Assembly: GCF_017183135.1 (NCBI RefSeq)
Contig: NZ_JADDXW010000006.1
Coordinates: 143,573 to 207,572 of the forward strand
DNA length: 64,000 nucleotides
Direction: 5' to 3'
Source: Aurantimonas marina
GTDB taxonomy: Bacteria; Pseudomonadota; Alphaproteobacteria; Rhizobiales; Rhizobiaceae
The translations under genes were made by a program, and so were the position numbers. Numbering within the stretch: the stretch's first letter is position 1; every line of letters begins with the position of its first letter. The notes beneath the pieces are model-generated. The model was given only the letters and a program-made list of their open reading frames with translations, was not told the origin of the DNA and made no database searches. Below, in pieces: positions 16,011 through 25,282 of the stretch.

Positions 16011-18959
16011 CTAGGCCGCCGTGGCCGGCCGGTCCAGCGCGCCGGCCAGAACCTCGGCGACGTGAACCGCCTTGCGATCAGCGCCGTCGGCAATCTGGTG
16101 GCGACACGAGGTGCCGTCGGCGACGATGATCGCATCCTCCGGCGCGCTTCGCACGGCAGGCAGCAAGGACAATTCGCCCATCGCCAACGACACGTCGATC
16201 GTCTCGGCATCATAGCCGAAGGCGCCGGCCATCCCGCAGCAGGACGATTCGATGATCGCCAAGTCGAGCTTCGGAATCAGACGCAACGCCGCTTCGACCG
16301 CGGACATCGCGCCGAACGCCTTTTGGTGGCAGTGTCCGTGCAGACAGGCCTTCCGGTCCAGCGGCCCGAGCGGCAAGGACAGGCGGCCAGCCCGACTTTC
16401 GCTGACGAGAAACTCCTCGAACAGCATCGCGCCGGCGGCAACGGCTTCGGCGTCCTCGCCCGGCACCAATGCCAGGAATTCGTCGCGCAACGTCAGGATA
16501 CAGGACGGCTCGAGCCCGATGATGGCCCGGCCCGCCCGCACGTGCGGCAGCAAGGCGGCGATGGTGCGCCGCGCCTCCTCCCTGGCACGATCCGCCATAC
16601 CCGCCGCGAGATAGGTCCGGCCACAGCACAGCGGCCGCTCGCCACCGCCGAGACTGGCGGTCTCGACGTGGTAGCCGCCCGCCTGGAGCACCTTGACGGC
16701 CGCGCGGAGGGTCTCGGGGTCGAACCAGCGGCCGAAGGTGTCGGCGAAAAGAACCACGCGACGCTCTTGAGCCTCCGCCGGAATCTCGCCGCCCCGCCCT
16801 TCCCCGTCGCGGAACCAGTCGCGCCGAAAGACCGGCAGCGTCCGACGACGGGAGAAACCGAAGAGGCGCTCCGACAGCGCGGCAAGTCCGGGAACACGGT
16901 TGCGCAGCGCCAGCAAGTCCGTCAGCCGCGCCGCCACCGGAGCATAGCGCGGCAACCCGGCGATCAGCCGATCCTTCAGCGAAAAGCCCTTCCCCTTGCC
17001 TCGTTGATAGAGCACTTCCGCCTTCATCTTCGCCATGTCGACGCCGGTCGGGCATTCGCGGCGGCAGGCCTTGCAGGAGACACACAGTTTCAGCGTCTCG
17101 GCCATCTCGTCCGAGGCCAACGCATCGGGGCCGAGTTGCCCCGACAGGGCCAGGCGCAGCGTATTGGCGCGGCCGCGCGTCACGTGCTTCTCGTCGCGGG
17201 TGGCGCGGTAGCTCGGGCACATGACGGCTCCGGCCATCTTCCGGCAGGCGCCATTGTTGTTGCACATCTCGACGGCGCCCTGCAGCCCGCCCGCCGCCCC
17301 CGGCCAGGCTGACCAGTCGAAAGCCGTCGCGATGTCCTCGACCGCGTAGCCCGGCGGGTATCGCATCAAGCTGCGATCGTCCATCTTCGGCGGGTGGACG
17401 ATCTTGCCGGGATTGAGCAGCCCGGACGGATCGAAAGCGGCCTTCACCTCATCGAACGCGCGCGCGATGCGCGACCCGAACATCGCCTCGTGAAACTCGG
17501 AGCGGACGATGCCGTCGCCATGTTCGCCGGAATGCGAGCCCTTGTATTCGCGCACCATCGCGAAGGCCTCTTCGGCGATCGCCCGCATGGTCGCGACATC
17601 CTTGTCCAGCTTGACGTTCAGCACCGGACGGACATGCAGGCAGCCTTCGGAGGCGTGGGCGTACCAGGTGCCGCGCGTGCCATGGCGCGCGAAGATCGCC
17701 GTCAACCGATCGGTATAGTCGGCGAGATGTTCCAGCGGCACCGCGCAATCCTCGACGAAGGAAACCGGTTTTCCCGCTTCTTTCATCGACATCATGATGT
17801 TGAGGCCCGAGGCGCGCAGGTCGGCGATGGCGGCCTGCAGCTTGGCGTCCTTGACCGCAACGACGCCGCCTTCTTGTTCGCCTCCCTTGCCGAAGCCGTA
17901 GCCGAGACTGTTCATGACGTCCCGCAGCGCCCCGATGCTGCGTTCGTTCTCGTCCGCCTCGTCGGCGAATTCGACCAAGAGCAGCGCCGCCGGGTCGCCT
18001 TCAACGAAAGCTTCCAGCGTCGGCACGAACATGTCGATCCGCCGGGCGAGCGCGATCATGGTCGAATCGACGAGTTCGACGGACGTCGGTCTGAGCGCGA
18101 CGATGTGTTGAGCCGCCTCCATCGCCGCCCTAAAGGTCGGGAAATGGCAGGCGCCGAGCAGTTTGGTGGCTTTCGGCAGCGGCGACAGCGCGATCTCGAT
18201 GGCCGTCGAAATCCCGAGCGTGCCCTCCGAGCCGACGAGGAGATGAGCGAGATTGATCGGCTCGGCCGCCGGCATCAGCGCGTCCAGATTGTAGCCGCCG
18301 ACCCGCCGCTGGACCTTCGGGAACCGCGCTTCGATCTCGGCGGCCTCGCGCCGGCCGAGCGCCAGCATGGCGGCGACGAGATCGCGTGGCGGCTCTTCCG
18401 AGGCACCCTGGTCGAGGCGGGCGAAGCGGCCCCTGGTGCCATCGGCGAGGATCGCGTCGATGGCGATGACATTGTCGCGCATGGTGCCATAGCGCAGCGA
18501 GCGCGAGCCGCAGGAGTTGTTGCCGGCCATGCCGCCGATCGTCGCCCGCGAAGCGGTGGAAACATCGACCGGAAACCACAGGCCATGCGGCTTCAGGAGC
18601 CGGTTGAGGTCGTCCAGCACGATGCCCGGCTCGACCACCGCGCGACGGCCTTCGACATCCAGTTCCAGCAGACGGTTGAGGTATTTCGAGGTGTCGACGA
18701 CGAGCCCGGAATTGACCGTCTGGCCGCATTGCGACGTGCCGCCGCCCCGCATCGTCAGCGGCAGTCCCTCCTCGCGAGCCGCGTCGAGTGCGGCGGCGAC
18801 GTCGTCCGTCGTCCGCGCCACCACGACGCCGACCGGCATGATCTGGTAGATCGACGCATCGGTCGCGTAACGCCCACGCGAAAAGCGGTCGAACAGCACC
18901 TCCCCGGCGATTTCTTTCGATAGCCTGCGGGACAGGCCCGGCCGGATCATCTTACCCAC
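16011..18959 (-). CDS. FAD/4Fe-4S-dependent 2-hydroxyacid dehydrogenase (YdiJ/GlcD-like)
   Basis: A 982-residue multidomain oxidoreductase. An N-terminal FAD-binding domain of the GlcD type (GLPLTMRGGGTSQCGQTV, TIGGMAGNNSCGSRSLRYG) is followed by a FAD-linked oxidase C domain. An Fe-S region around 560-650 has CNNNGACRK and LCVSCKACRRECPTG, and two CCG-type cysteine motifs close the protein (PLCCGRTYLAAG, ESSCCGMAGAFGYD). This plan matches E. coli YdiJ, known as a D-2-hydroxyglutarate dehydrogenase, and fused D-lactate/glycolate dehydrogenases; the exact acid is undecided. It is divergent from the aminotransferase gene, so a glycolate or D-hydroxyacid role is reasonable. Confidence 0.9.
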   Translation of the reverse strand: MGKMIRPGLSRRLSKEIAGEVLFDRFSRGRYATDASIYQIMPVGVVVARTTDDVAAALDAAREEGLPLTMRGGGTSQCGQTVNSGLVVDTSKYLNRLLELDVEGRRAVVEPGIVLDDLNRLLKPHGLWFPVDVSTASRATIGGMAGNNSCGSRSLRYGTMRDNVIAIDAILADGTRGRFARLDQGASEEPPRDLVAAMLALGRREAAEIEARFPKVQRRVGGYNLDALMPAAEPINLAHLLVGSEGTLGISTAIEIALSPLPKATKLLGACHFPTFRAAMEAAQHIVALRPTSVELVDSTMIALARRIDMFVPTLEAFVEGDPAALLLVEFADEADENERSIGALRDVMNSLGYGFGKGGEQEGGVVAVKDAKLQAAIADLRASGLNIMMSMKEAGKPVSFVEDCAVPLEHLADYTDRLTAIFARHGTRGTWYAHASEGCLHVRPVLNVKLDKDVATMRAIAEEAFAMVREYKGSHSGEHGDGIVRSEFHEAMFGSRIARAFDEVKAAFDPSGLLNPGKIVHPPKMDDRSLMRYPPGYAVEDIATAFDWSAWPGAAGGLQGAVEMCNNNGACRKMAGAVMCPSYRATRDEKHVTRGRANTLRLALSGQLGPDALASDEMAETLKLCVSCKACRRECPTGVDMAKMKAEVLYQRGKGKGFSLKDRLIAGLPRYAPVAARLTDLLALRNRVPGLAALSERLFGFSRRRTLPVFRRDWFRDGEGRGGEIPAEAQERRVVLFADTFGRWFDPETLRAAVKVLQAGGYHVETASLGGGERPLCCGRTYLAAGMADRAREEARRTIAALLPHVRAGRAIIGLEPSCILTLRDEFLALVPGEDAEAVAAGAMLFEEFLVSESRAGRLSLPLGPLDRKACLHGHCHQKAFGAMSAVEAALRLIPKLDLAIIESSCCGMAGAFGYDAETIDVSLAMGELSLLPAVRSAPEDAIIVADGTSCRHQIADGADRKAVHVAEVLAGALDRPATAA

Positions 18960-18998
18960 GATTTCGGATCTCCACTCCGGGAAAGCACCATTCGCCGC

Positions 18999-19030
18999 TT
19001 GACAGAAATAATGAATTCATAATTCAATAT
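18999..19030. promoter_or_regulatory. AT-rich promoter and operator candidate
   Basis: The region between the divergent dehydrogenase and aminotransferase genes contains a perfect TTGACA (18999-19004) followed by an AT-rich stretch that holds the palindrome ATGAATTCAT (19011-19020). It is one of the most AT-rich spots in an otherwise GC-rich region, as expected for a promoter. The palindrome may be bound by the neighbouring FCD-type GntR protein. Confidence 0.4.
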
Positions 19031-19117
19031 GACCGCAATTAAGATGTGCCGGCAAGAGCGCATCGCAGGAAAGGGATCGGATGCGACAAGGCGTCACGAT
19101 CTCAGGGGGGACTAATC

Positions 19118-20314
19118 GTGAGCTATCAACCGGGACGGCATTTCCTCCAGATTCCGGGGCCGACGAACGTTCCTGATCGCGTCCTGCGGGCGATGGACCG
19201 GCCGACGATCGACCACCGCGGCCCGGACTTCCAAGCTCTAGGCCAGCGCGTGTTGTCGGGCATCCGCACGATCTTCAAGACGAAGAATCCCGTCGTGATT
19301 TACCCGGCCTCCGGAACCGGCGCCTGGGAAGCGGCGCTAGTCAACACGCTGTCGCCCGGTGACCGGGTGCTGATGTACGAGACCGGGCATTTCGCCAGTC
19401 TCTGGAAGAAACTGGCGGAACGCCTTGGTCTGAAAACGGAATTCATCGCTGGCGACTGGCGCCACGGCGCCAACCCGGCGGCAATCGGCGAGCGTCTTAC
19501 GGCCGACAAAGGCCACGCGATCAAGGCGGTCTGCGTCGTCCACAACGAGACCGCGACCGGCTGTGTGTCGCCCATCGCCGATGTCCGCAAGGCCATCGAT
19601 GCGGCGAACCATCCTGCCCTTCTCATGGTCGATACGATCTCCTCCCTCGGTTCGATCGACTACCGCCACGACGAATGGGGTGTCGACGTCACCGTGGGCG
19701 GCTCGCAAAAGGGGCTGATGCTGCCTCCCGGCCTGTCGTTCAACGCCCTGTCCGACAAGGCGATCGAAGCGTCGAAATCATCGACACTGCCGAAATCCTA
19801 CTGGGCGTGGGACGAGATGCGGGCGCCCAACGACAACGGATTTTTCCCGTACACGCCGGCGACCAATCTGCTCTACGGCCTCGATGCGGCGATCGAGATG
19901 TTGCATGAGGAAGGCCTCGACAACGTCTTCGCCCGTCACCAGCGCCACGGCGCGGCGACGCGCGCGGCCGTCTCGGCGTGGGGGCTGGACGTTCTGTGCG
20001 CCGAGCCGGCCGAGCATTCGGGCGCTCTGACCGCCGCCGTGATGCCCGGCGAGACGGGCGCCGACGCCTTGCGCAAGATCATCCTCGAGCGCTTCGACAT
20101 GTCGCTCGGTGCCGGACTGTCGAAAGTGGCCGACAAGATTTTCCGCATCGGCCATCTTGGGGACTTCAACGATCTCATGCTTGTCGGTACGCTGGGGGGC
20201 GTGGAGATGGGCTTGCGGATAGCGGACGTGCGGCACAAGTCTGGCGGCGTGGAGGCGGCGATGGAGGTGCTCGCCACCGCGACGGAGGGGCAGGCGCAAC
20301 AAGCGGCAGAGTAA
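19118..20314 (+). CDS. Serine-glyoxylate-type aminotransferase (class V, PLP)
   Basis: A 398-residue pyridoxal-phosphate enzyme. GTG at 19118 is chosen because CAGGGGGG lies 7-13 bases upstream and because the protein then begins at the family's conserved FLQIPGPTNVPDRV. The PLP lysine is in VGGSQKGLMLPPG. Family members transfer an amino group between serine (or alanine, aspartate) and glyoxylate; the closest by eye are the SgaA enzymes of methylotrophs. It is followed 50 bases on by a TRAP transporter, so it may process the imported compound or its glyoxylate product. The exact amino donor cannot be read from sequence. Confidence 0.88.
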   Translation: MSYQPGRHFLQIPGPTNVPDRVLRAMDRPTIDHRGPDFQALGQRVLSGIRTIFKTKNPVVIYPASGTGAWEAALVNTLSPGDRVLMYETGHFASLWKKLAERLGLKTEFIAGDWRHGANPAAIGERLTADKGHAIKAVCVVHNETATGCVSPIADVRKAIDAANHPALLMVDTISSLGSIDYRHDEWGVDVTVGGSQKGLMLPPGLSFNALSDKAIEASKSSTLPKSYWAWDEMRAPNDNGFFPYTPATNLLYGLDAAIEMLHEEGLDNVFARHQRHGAATRAAVSAWGLDVLCAEPAEHSGALTAAVMPGETGADALRKIILERFDMSLGAGLSKVADKIFRIGHLGDFNDLMLVGTLGGVEMGLRIADVRHKSGGVEAAMEVLATATEGQAQQAAE

Positions 20315-20318
20315 GAAT

Positions 20319-20338
20319 CGGGCGGAGGAAACCGCCCG
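20319..20338 (+). terminator. Intercistronic stem-loop between aminotransferase and dctP
   Basis: A perfect 7-bp GC stem (CGGGCGG / CCGCCCG) with the loop AGGAAA starts 4 bases after the aminotransferase stop. No T-run follows, so it is more likely an RNA-processing or stabilising element than a strong terminator. Confidence 0.5.
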
Positions 20339-20364
20339 TCCGAATGCAACTGGGAGGAAAGACA

Positions 20365-21336
20365 ATGAAAATTCGCACATTGATGATGGGCGTCGCGGCC
20401 GCGGCGCTTTGGGGAACGGCGGCGAACGCCCAGGAGGTCCTGAAACTGGGCCATGTCGGCGCGCCGGGATCGCTCTACGAATCCACCGGCAACAACTTCG
20501 CCGAATGCGTCGGCGCAAGCGGCAAGGCAACGGTGGAGGTCTACGGCTCCTCGCAGCTCGGCAATGACGAGGAAATGCTGCAGAAGCTCAAGCTCGGGCA
20601 GATCGCCTTCTCGATTCCCTCTTCGATCATGAGCTCGGTGTCGCCGACTTTCGGCATCTTCGAGATGCCCTATCTGATCAAGGACCGCGACCACATGCGC
20701 AAGGTCCGCGACGAGATGGGCGGGACCTTCGTCGATGCGGCGAGCGGCAAGGGCTACCAGATCATCGGCTTTTGGGAAAATGGCTTCCGCAACGTGACCA
20801 ACAACGTCCGGGCGGTTACCGTGCCGACCGATCTGGAGGGCATCAAGCTGCGCACGCCAAAGGGCGAGTGGCGGGTGAAGATGTTCCAGAGCTACGGCGC
20901 CAACCCGACGCCGATGGCCTTCTCGGAAGTGTTCACGGCACTGAAGACGGGCGTGATCGACGGTCAGGAAAACCCCCTCGCCCAGATCTATTCGGGCAAG
21001 TTCCAGGAGGTGCAGAAGTACCTCTCGATGACCGGTCACGTCTATTCGCCGGCCTATCTGGCGAGTTCCGCCAAGCAGTGGGAAGGCTGGGACGACGAGC
21101 TGAAGACCGCGATCCAGGATTGCGCGGTCAAGGCCAGCGACTTCGCCTATGACGAATCGGCGCGGCTCGACGGCGAACTGGTCGACAAGATCAAGGAAGC
21201 CGGCGTCGAGGTGAACGAGGCCGACAAGGATGCCTTCATCGAGGCCTCCAAGCCAATCTACGAGGAGTTCGGCCAGCAGGTCGAGGGTGGCCAGAAGCTG
21301 ATCGAGGACATCCAGTCGCTCGCCTCCAGCTCATAA
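20365..21336 (+). CDS. dctP: TRAP transporter solute-binding protein DctP (island 1)
   Basis: A 323-residue periplasmic protein with a Sec signal (MKIRTLMMGVAAAALWGTAANA) and the DctP fold: LKLGHVGAPGSLYESTGNNF, IAFSIPSSIMSSV, and IDGQENPLAQIYSGKFQEVQ. The arginine expected to grip a carboxylate is in KLRTPKGEWRVKMF. The start follows GGGAGGAAAGACA. It delivers a carboxylic acid, not identified, to the DctQM permease encoded just downstream. A strong stem-loop follows the gene. Confidence 0.92.
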   Translation: MKIRTLMMGVAAAALWGTAANAQEVLKLGHVGAPGSLYESTGNNFAECVGASGKATVEVYGSSQLGNDEEMLQKLKLGQIAFSIPSSIMSSVSPTFGIFEMPYLIKDRDHMRKVRDEMGGTFVDAASGKGYQIIGFWENGFRNVTNNVRAVTVPTDLEGIKLRTPKGEWRVKMFQSYGANPTPMAFSEVFTALKTGVIDGQENPLAQIYSGKFQEVQKYLSMTGHVYSPAYLASSAKQWEGWDDELKTAIQDCAVKASDFAYDESARLDGELVDKIKEAGVEVNEADKDAFIEASKPIYEEFGQQVEGGQKLIEDIQSLASSS

Positions 21337-21342
21337 ACTGAA

Positions 21343-21368
21343 GGCCGGTGGCGTCCGCGCCGCCGGCC
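21343..21368 (+). terminator. Stem-loop between dctP and dctQ (island 1)
   Basis: An 11-bp stem (GGCCGGTGGCG / CGCCGCCGGCC, one G-U pair) with a TCCG loop begins 6 bases after the dctP stop. A second, smaller inverted repeat (CCGTCC GGC GGACGG) follows near 21390-21404. Position and lack of a T-run suggest protection of the binding-protein mRNA end and lower permease expression. Confidence 0.6.
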
Positions 21369-21462
21369 TACCTTCATTGCTGCACGGCCCGTCCGGCGGA
21401 CGGCCGTCCTCTATTACCGATAATCGACAAACGGAGCGCCCGAAAAGGCGCGGGAGGCCGAA

Positions 21463-21993
21463 TTGCGCCTGATGGCGAAGCTTCTGGGCGAGGTTCTGAC
21501 CTGGGTGGTCATTACCCTCATGGTCGGCCTCACTACCGTGGTCGTGGTGGCGGTCGTATTCCGCAAATTGGGAGCCTCGCTCTCCTGGTACGACGAGGTT
21601 GCCTCGGTGCTCCTGGCATGGACCACCTATTACGGCGCCGCGCTAGCGGCGCTCAAGCGCGGCCATATCGGCTTCGACGACGTGCTCCTCGCGCTGCCAC
21701 GCCGGGCGCGAGCCGCGGCGGTCATCCTCGCGGAGATCCTGGTGATCTCCTTCTTCGCGCTGCTCGCCTGGGCGGGACTCGAGGTGCTCAGCATTCTCGA
21801 GGGTGAGACGCTGGTCAGTCTGACCTGGGTGCCGGTGTCTCTCACCCAATCCATTATCCCGATCGGCGCCATCCTGTTCATCGTCGCCGAACTTCTGAGC
21901 CTGCCCGACTACTGGCGGGACGTGATGGCGGGACGCTCGGTCGAGCACGCCGTCATGGCGCATGGCGAAACGCCGGAGAAGGACCAGGCCTGA
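21463..21993 (+). CDS. dctQ: TRAP transporter small permease DctQ (island 1)
   Basis: A 176-residue protein with four predicted membrane helices, the standard DctQ layout: VVITLMVGLTTVVVVAVVF, a WYDEVASVLLAWTTYYGAALA segment containing the conserved tryptophan and glutamate, and VPVSLTQSIIPIGAILFIVAELL. TTG at 21463 is preferred because GGGAGG lies 8 bases upstream; an ATG three codons later is too far from it. The stop overlaps the dctM ATG (TGATG). Confidence 0.9.
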   Translation: MRLMAKLLGEVLTWVVITLMVGLTTVVVVAVVFRKLGASLSWYDEVASVLLAWTTYYGAALAALKRGHIGFDDVLLALPRRARAAAVILAEILVISFFALLAWAGLEVLSILEGETLVSLTWVPVSLTQSIIPIGAILFIVAELLSLPDYWRDVMAGRSVEHAVMAHGETPEKDQA

Positions 21994-23273
21994 TGTTCAT
22001 GTTCGGTATCTTCATCGCGCTGGTCGTGATGGTATGCATCAACGTGCCGATCGCCATCGCACTGGCGCTGGCGGCGGTCATTGCCATCGGTCTCACCGAC
22101 GGTGCCGGCGCCCTCGTGACCATCGCGCTCGATATGTACTCGGGCGCGAAATCCTTCTCGCTGATCGCCATTCCGATGTTCGTGCTCGCTGGCGCGATCA
22201 TGAACGCCACCGGCATCACCCGGCGCCTCATCGCCTTCGTCACCGCGATCATCGGCTTCGTTCGCGGCGGCCTGGCGATGGTCAATGTCGGTGTCTCGCT
22301 GTTCTTCGCCGAGATCTCGGGCTCGGCGGTCGCGGATGTCGCGGCAATGGGCTCGATCATCATTCCCGAGATGAAGCGGCGCGGCTATCCCGCCCCCTTC
22401 GCCGCTGCGATCACCTCGTCCTCGGCCTCGCTGGCGATCATCATCCCGCCATCGATCCCGATGATCCTTTACGGTGTGTCGTCGGGGGCCAGCATCGAAC
22501 AATTGTTCGTCGCGGGCGTCGTGCCGGGGCTGCTCGGAGCAGCCGGGCTGATGGGTGTCGCCTACTACTACGCAGTCAAATACAACTGGCCGACCGAGGA
22601 CGCCTTCAATCTTCCAGCGTTGCGCGCCACCTTCGTCGAGGCGCTGCCGACCTTCGCCCTGCCGGTGATCATCCTCGGCGGCATCTTCGGCGGCTTCATG
22701 ACGGCAACGGAAGCGGCCGGAATCGCCGTCGTCGCGGCGATCCTGGTGGGAATGTGGTATCGCGAGGTCGACTGGCGCCAGCTCAAGGAAGCGATGCTGG
22801 AAGGCGGCATGCAGACGGCCGTGGTCATGCTGCTCGTCGCCACCTCGGTCCTGATGGGCTCGTTCCTGACCACCGCCCGCGTCCCGCAGGACATCGCGGC
22901 GGCGATCCTGGACCTCACCAGCAACCAGTACCTAATCCTGCTGATCCTCAACGTCTTCTTTCTGGTCATCGGCTTCTTCCTGCATTCGGCCGCGGCGATC
23001 ATCCTGGTCGTCCCGATCATCACGCCGCTGATCAGCCAAGCGGGAATCGATCCGGTGCATTTCGGCCTGGTGGTGACGCTGAACCTTGCGATCGGTCAGC
23101 AGACGCCGCCGGTCGCCTCGGTGCTGATCACAGCATGCTCGATCGCCAAGGCAAACATCTGGGAGGTGACCAAATGGAACCTGCCACTGATCGCCGTGCT
23201 GCTCTTCGTGCTCATCATCAGCACCTACGTGCCGGCGATACCGATGTTCCTCGTCGAATATTTCTACAGGTGA
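21993..23273 (+). CDS. dctM: TRAP transporter large permease DctM (island 1)
   Basis: A 426-residue protein of about 12 membrane segments, the sodium-coupled transport subunit. Typical motifs are IPMFVLAGAIMNATGI, FAEISGSAVADVAAMGSI, PSIPMILYGVSSGASI and LNLAIGQQTPPVASVL. Full length with the start coupled to dctQ. The next gene, a crotonase, begins 4 bases after its stop, so import and acyl-CoA steps share one transcript. Confidence 0.94.
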   Translation: MFMFGIFIALVVMVCINVPIAIALALAAVIAIGLTDGAGALVTIALDMYSGAKSFSLIAIPMFVLAGAIMNATGITRRLIAFVTAIIGFVRGGLAMVNVGVSLFFAEISGSAVADVAAMGSIIIPEMKRRGYPAPFAAAITSSSASLAIIIPPSIPMILYGVSSGASIEQLFVAGVVPGLLGAAGLMGVAYYYAVKYNWPTEDAFNLPALRATFVEALPTFALPVIILGGIFGGFMTATEAAGIAVVAAILVGMWYREVDWRQLKEAMLEGGMQTAVVMLLVATSVLMGSFLTTARVPQDIAAAILDLTSNQYLILLILNVFFLVIGFFLHSAAAIILVVPIITPLISQAGIDPVHFGLVVTLNLAIGQQTPPVASVLITACSIAKANIWEVTKWNLPLIAVLLFVLIISTYVPAIPMFLVEYFYR

Positions 23274-23277
23274 TCCG

Positions 23278-24060
23278 ATGTCCGAAAACGAACTCCTCTA
23301 CGAAGTCCGCGGGACCACCGGCTGGATCACGCTAAACCGCCCGCAGGCCCGCAACGCGCTGACCTTCGCCATGTATGACGGCCTTGCCGAAATCTGCCGG
23401 AGCGTGCCGACCGACGGCTCGGTCAAGTGCCTCGTCGTCACCGGCGCCGGCGAGAAGGCGTTTGCCGCCGGCACCGACATGACGCAGTTTCGCGGCTTTA
23501 CGACCGATCAGGACGCGCTCGACTACGAACACCGGATGGACGTCGTCCTCGGCGCGGTCGAGGGCTGTCCGGTGCCGACCATCGCGGCGATATCGGGCGC
23601 CTGCACCGGCGGCGGCGCAGGAATCGCGGCCGCCTGCGACATCCGCATCACGACCGCAGACCTGCGCTTCGGCTTTCCGATCGCCCGTACCCTCGGCAAC
23701 TGTCTGTCGATCGCCAACCTGTCGCGGCTGTCGGCGCTGATGGGCGCGGGGCGGACCAAGGAGGTCATCTTCACCGCGCGCCTCGTGGGCGCCGACGAGG
23801 CGCAGGCGATCGGTCTCGTCTCGGAGATCGTGGCCGATCACGCGGCGCTGATCGCGCGCGCCGAGGCACTGGCCGAACAGCTCGCCGGTCACGCGCCGAT
23901 CACCCTTGCCACCACCAAGGAAGCGTTGCGGCGGTTGCGCGTCGAGGGCGCCGGCGCCGACGATCGCGATCTCGTGGTCAAGGCTTACATGAGCGAGGAC
24001 TTCAAGGAAGGCATGGAAGCCTTTCTCGGCAAACGCAAACCCCAGTGGAAAGGCCGGTAA
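23278..24060 (+). CDS. Enoyl-CoA hydratase/isomerase family protein
   Basis: A 260-residue crotonase-fold enzyme. The CoA-binding and oxyanion-hole parts are clear: ITLNRPQARNALTFAMYDGL, AFAAGTDMTQF and SGACTGGGAGIAAACDIRI. The usual PExGLxPGxGG glutamate region reads ARTLGNCLSIANLSRL, so the standard hydratase glutamate is absent; the reaction may be an isomerisation, hydrolysis or C-C bond step rather than plain hydration. It overlaps the following CoA-transferase gene by 1 base (TAATG), indicating they act on the same acyl-CoA. Confidence 0.88.
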   Translation: MSENELLYEVRGTTGWITLNRPQARNALTFAMYDGLAEICRSVPTDGSVKCLVVTGAGEKAFAAGTDMTQFRGFTTDQDALDYEHRMDVVLGAVEGCPVPTIAAISGACTGGGAGIAAACDIRITTADLRFGFPIARTLGNCLSIANLSRLSALMGAGRTKEVIFTARLVGADEAQAIGLVSEIVADHAALIARAEALAEQLAGHAPITLATTKEALRRLRVEGAGADDRDLVVKAYMSEDFKEGMEAFLGKRKPQWKGR

Positions 24061-25277
24061 TGACGACCGCCGCGAAAGGCCCGCTGGAGGGCATGAAGGT
24101 CATCGAGCTCGCTCATATCATGGCGGGCCCCGTCTGCGGCATGATGCTCGCCGACATGGGCGCTGACGTGATCAAGGTCGAAAAGCCCGAAGGCGACGAC
24201 AGCCGGCGCTTCCTGCCGCCCGACATCAATGGCGAGTCCGCCGCCTACATGATGATGAACCGCAACAAGCGCGGCATCGTGCTCGACCTTAAGAGCGACG
24301 ACGGCAAGGCGGTGCTGCGCCGGATGCTGGAGACCGCCGACGTCGTCATCGAGAACTACCGCATGGGGACGATGGAAAAGCTCGGCCTCGGCTACGAGGA
24401 CCTGCGCAAGACCAATCCCGGCCTGATCTACTGCGAGATATCTGGCTTCGGCCGCAGCGGCCCTTACGCGACGCGCGGCGGCTTCGACCTGATCGCGCAA
24501 GGCATGAGCGGGCTGATGTCGATCACCGGCGAGGGGCCGGGCCGGCCGCCGGTGAAATCCGGCGCGCCGGTCACCGACATCACCGCCGGCATCCTCGCGG
24601 CGCTCGGCTGCGTTAGCGCCTATGCACGGAAACTTCAGACCGGCGAGGGTCAGAAGGTCGACACCTCGCTGTTCGAGGCCGGCATCACCCATACCTACTG
24701 GCAATCGGCGATCGCCTTCGCCACCGGCCTCGCTCCCGGCCCGCTCGGCTCGGCTCACCCGCTGAACGCACCCTACCAGGCCTTTCGGACGGCAGATGGC
24801 TGGATTACCGTCGGCGCGGCCAATCAGCGAAACTGGGAGCGTATGCTGGCGGTCATCGGCGCCGAGGAACTCGCCAAGGACGACCGCTTTTCGTCCAATC
24901 ATGCCCGGATGCAGAACCTGGCCGCGCTCGAAGATATCCTGAACGGCTACTTCTCGCGGCAGTCATCGGCGGACTGGCTGGAGCGGCTGGAGGCGGCCGG
25001 CGTTCCCGCCGGCCCTGTGTTCGACGTCGCCGAAATGCATCGTGATCCGCAGACGCTGTTCCGCGAGATGGTGGTCGAGACCGAGCACCCGAAGGCTGGC
25101 CCGGTGAAGGCGATCGGCCTGCCGATCAAATTCTCGGAGACGCCCGGTCGTGTGACCCGTCCCGCCCCGCTGCTCGGCGAGCATACGCGCGAGGTGCTGC
25201 TGGAAGCGGGCTACGACGACGGGGCCGTCGACGATATGTTCGGCTCCGGCGCCGTCCGCAGTTCGGCAGTGGCATAG
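24060..25277 (+). CDS. Class III CoA-transferase (CaiB/BaiF family)
   Basis: A 405-residue enzyme of the formyl-CoA transferase family: LEGMKVIELAHIMAGPVCGM at the start, VIKVEKPEGDDSR, NRNKRGIVLDLKS, and GFDLIAQGMSG where Asp143 sits at the family's catalytic position. It would activate a carboxylic acid using another CoA thioester. It follows a crotonase and a TRAP transporter, so it probably activates the imported acid. The substrate cannot be assigned by sequence alone. Confidence 0.92.
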   Translation: MTTAAKGPLEGMKVIELAHIMAGPVCGMMLADMGADVIKVEKPEGDDSRRFLPPDINGESAAYMMMNRNKRGIVLDLKSDDGKAVLRRMLETADVVIENYRMGTMEKLGLGYEDLRKTNPGLIYCEISGFGRSGPYATRGGFDLIAQGMSGLMSITGEGPGRPPVKSGAPVTDITAGILAALGCVSAYARKLQTGEGQKVDTSLFEAGITHTYWQSAIAFATGLAPGPLGSAHPLNAPYQAFRTADGWITVGAANQRNWERMLAVIGAEELAKDDRFSSNHARMQNLAALEDILNGYFSRQSSADWLERLEAAGVPAGPVFDVAEMHRDPQTLFREMVVETEHPKAGPVKAIGLPIKFSETPGRVTRPAPLLGEHTREVLLEAGYDDGAVDDMFGSGAVRSSAVA

Positions 25278-25282
25278 TCGAG

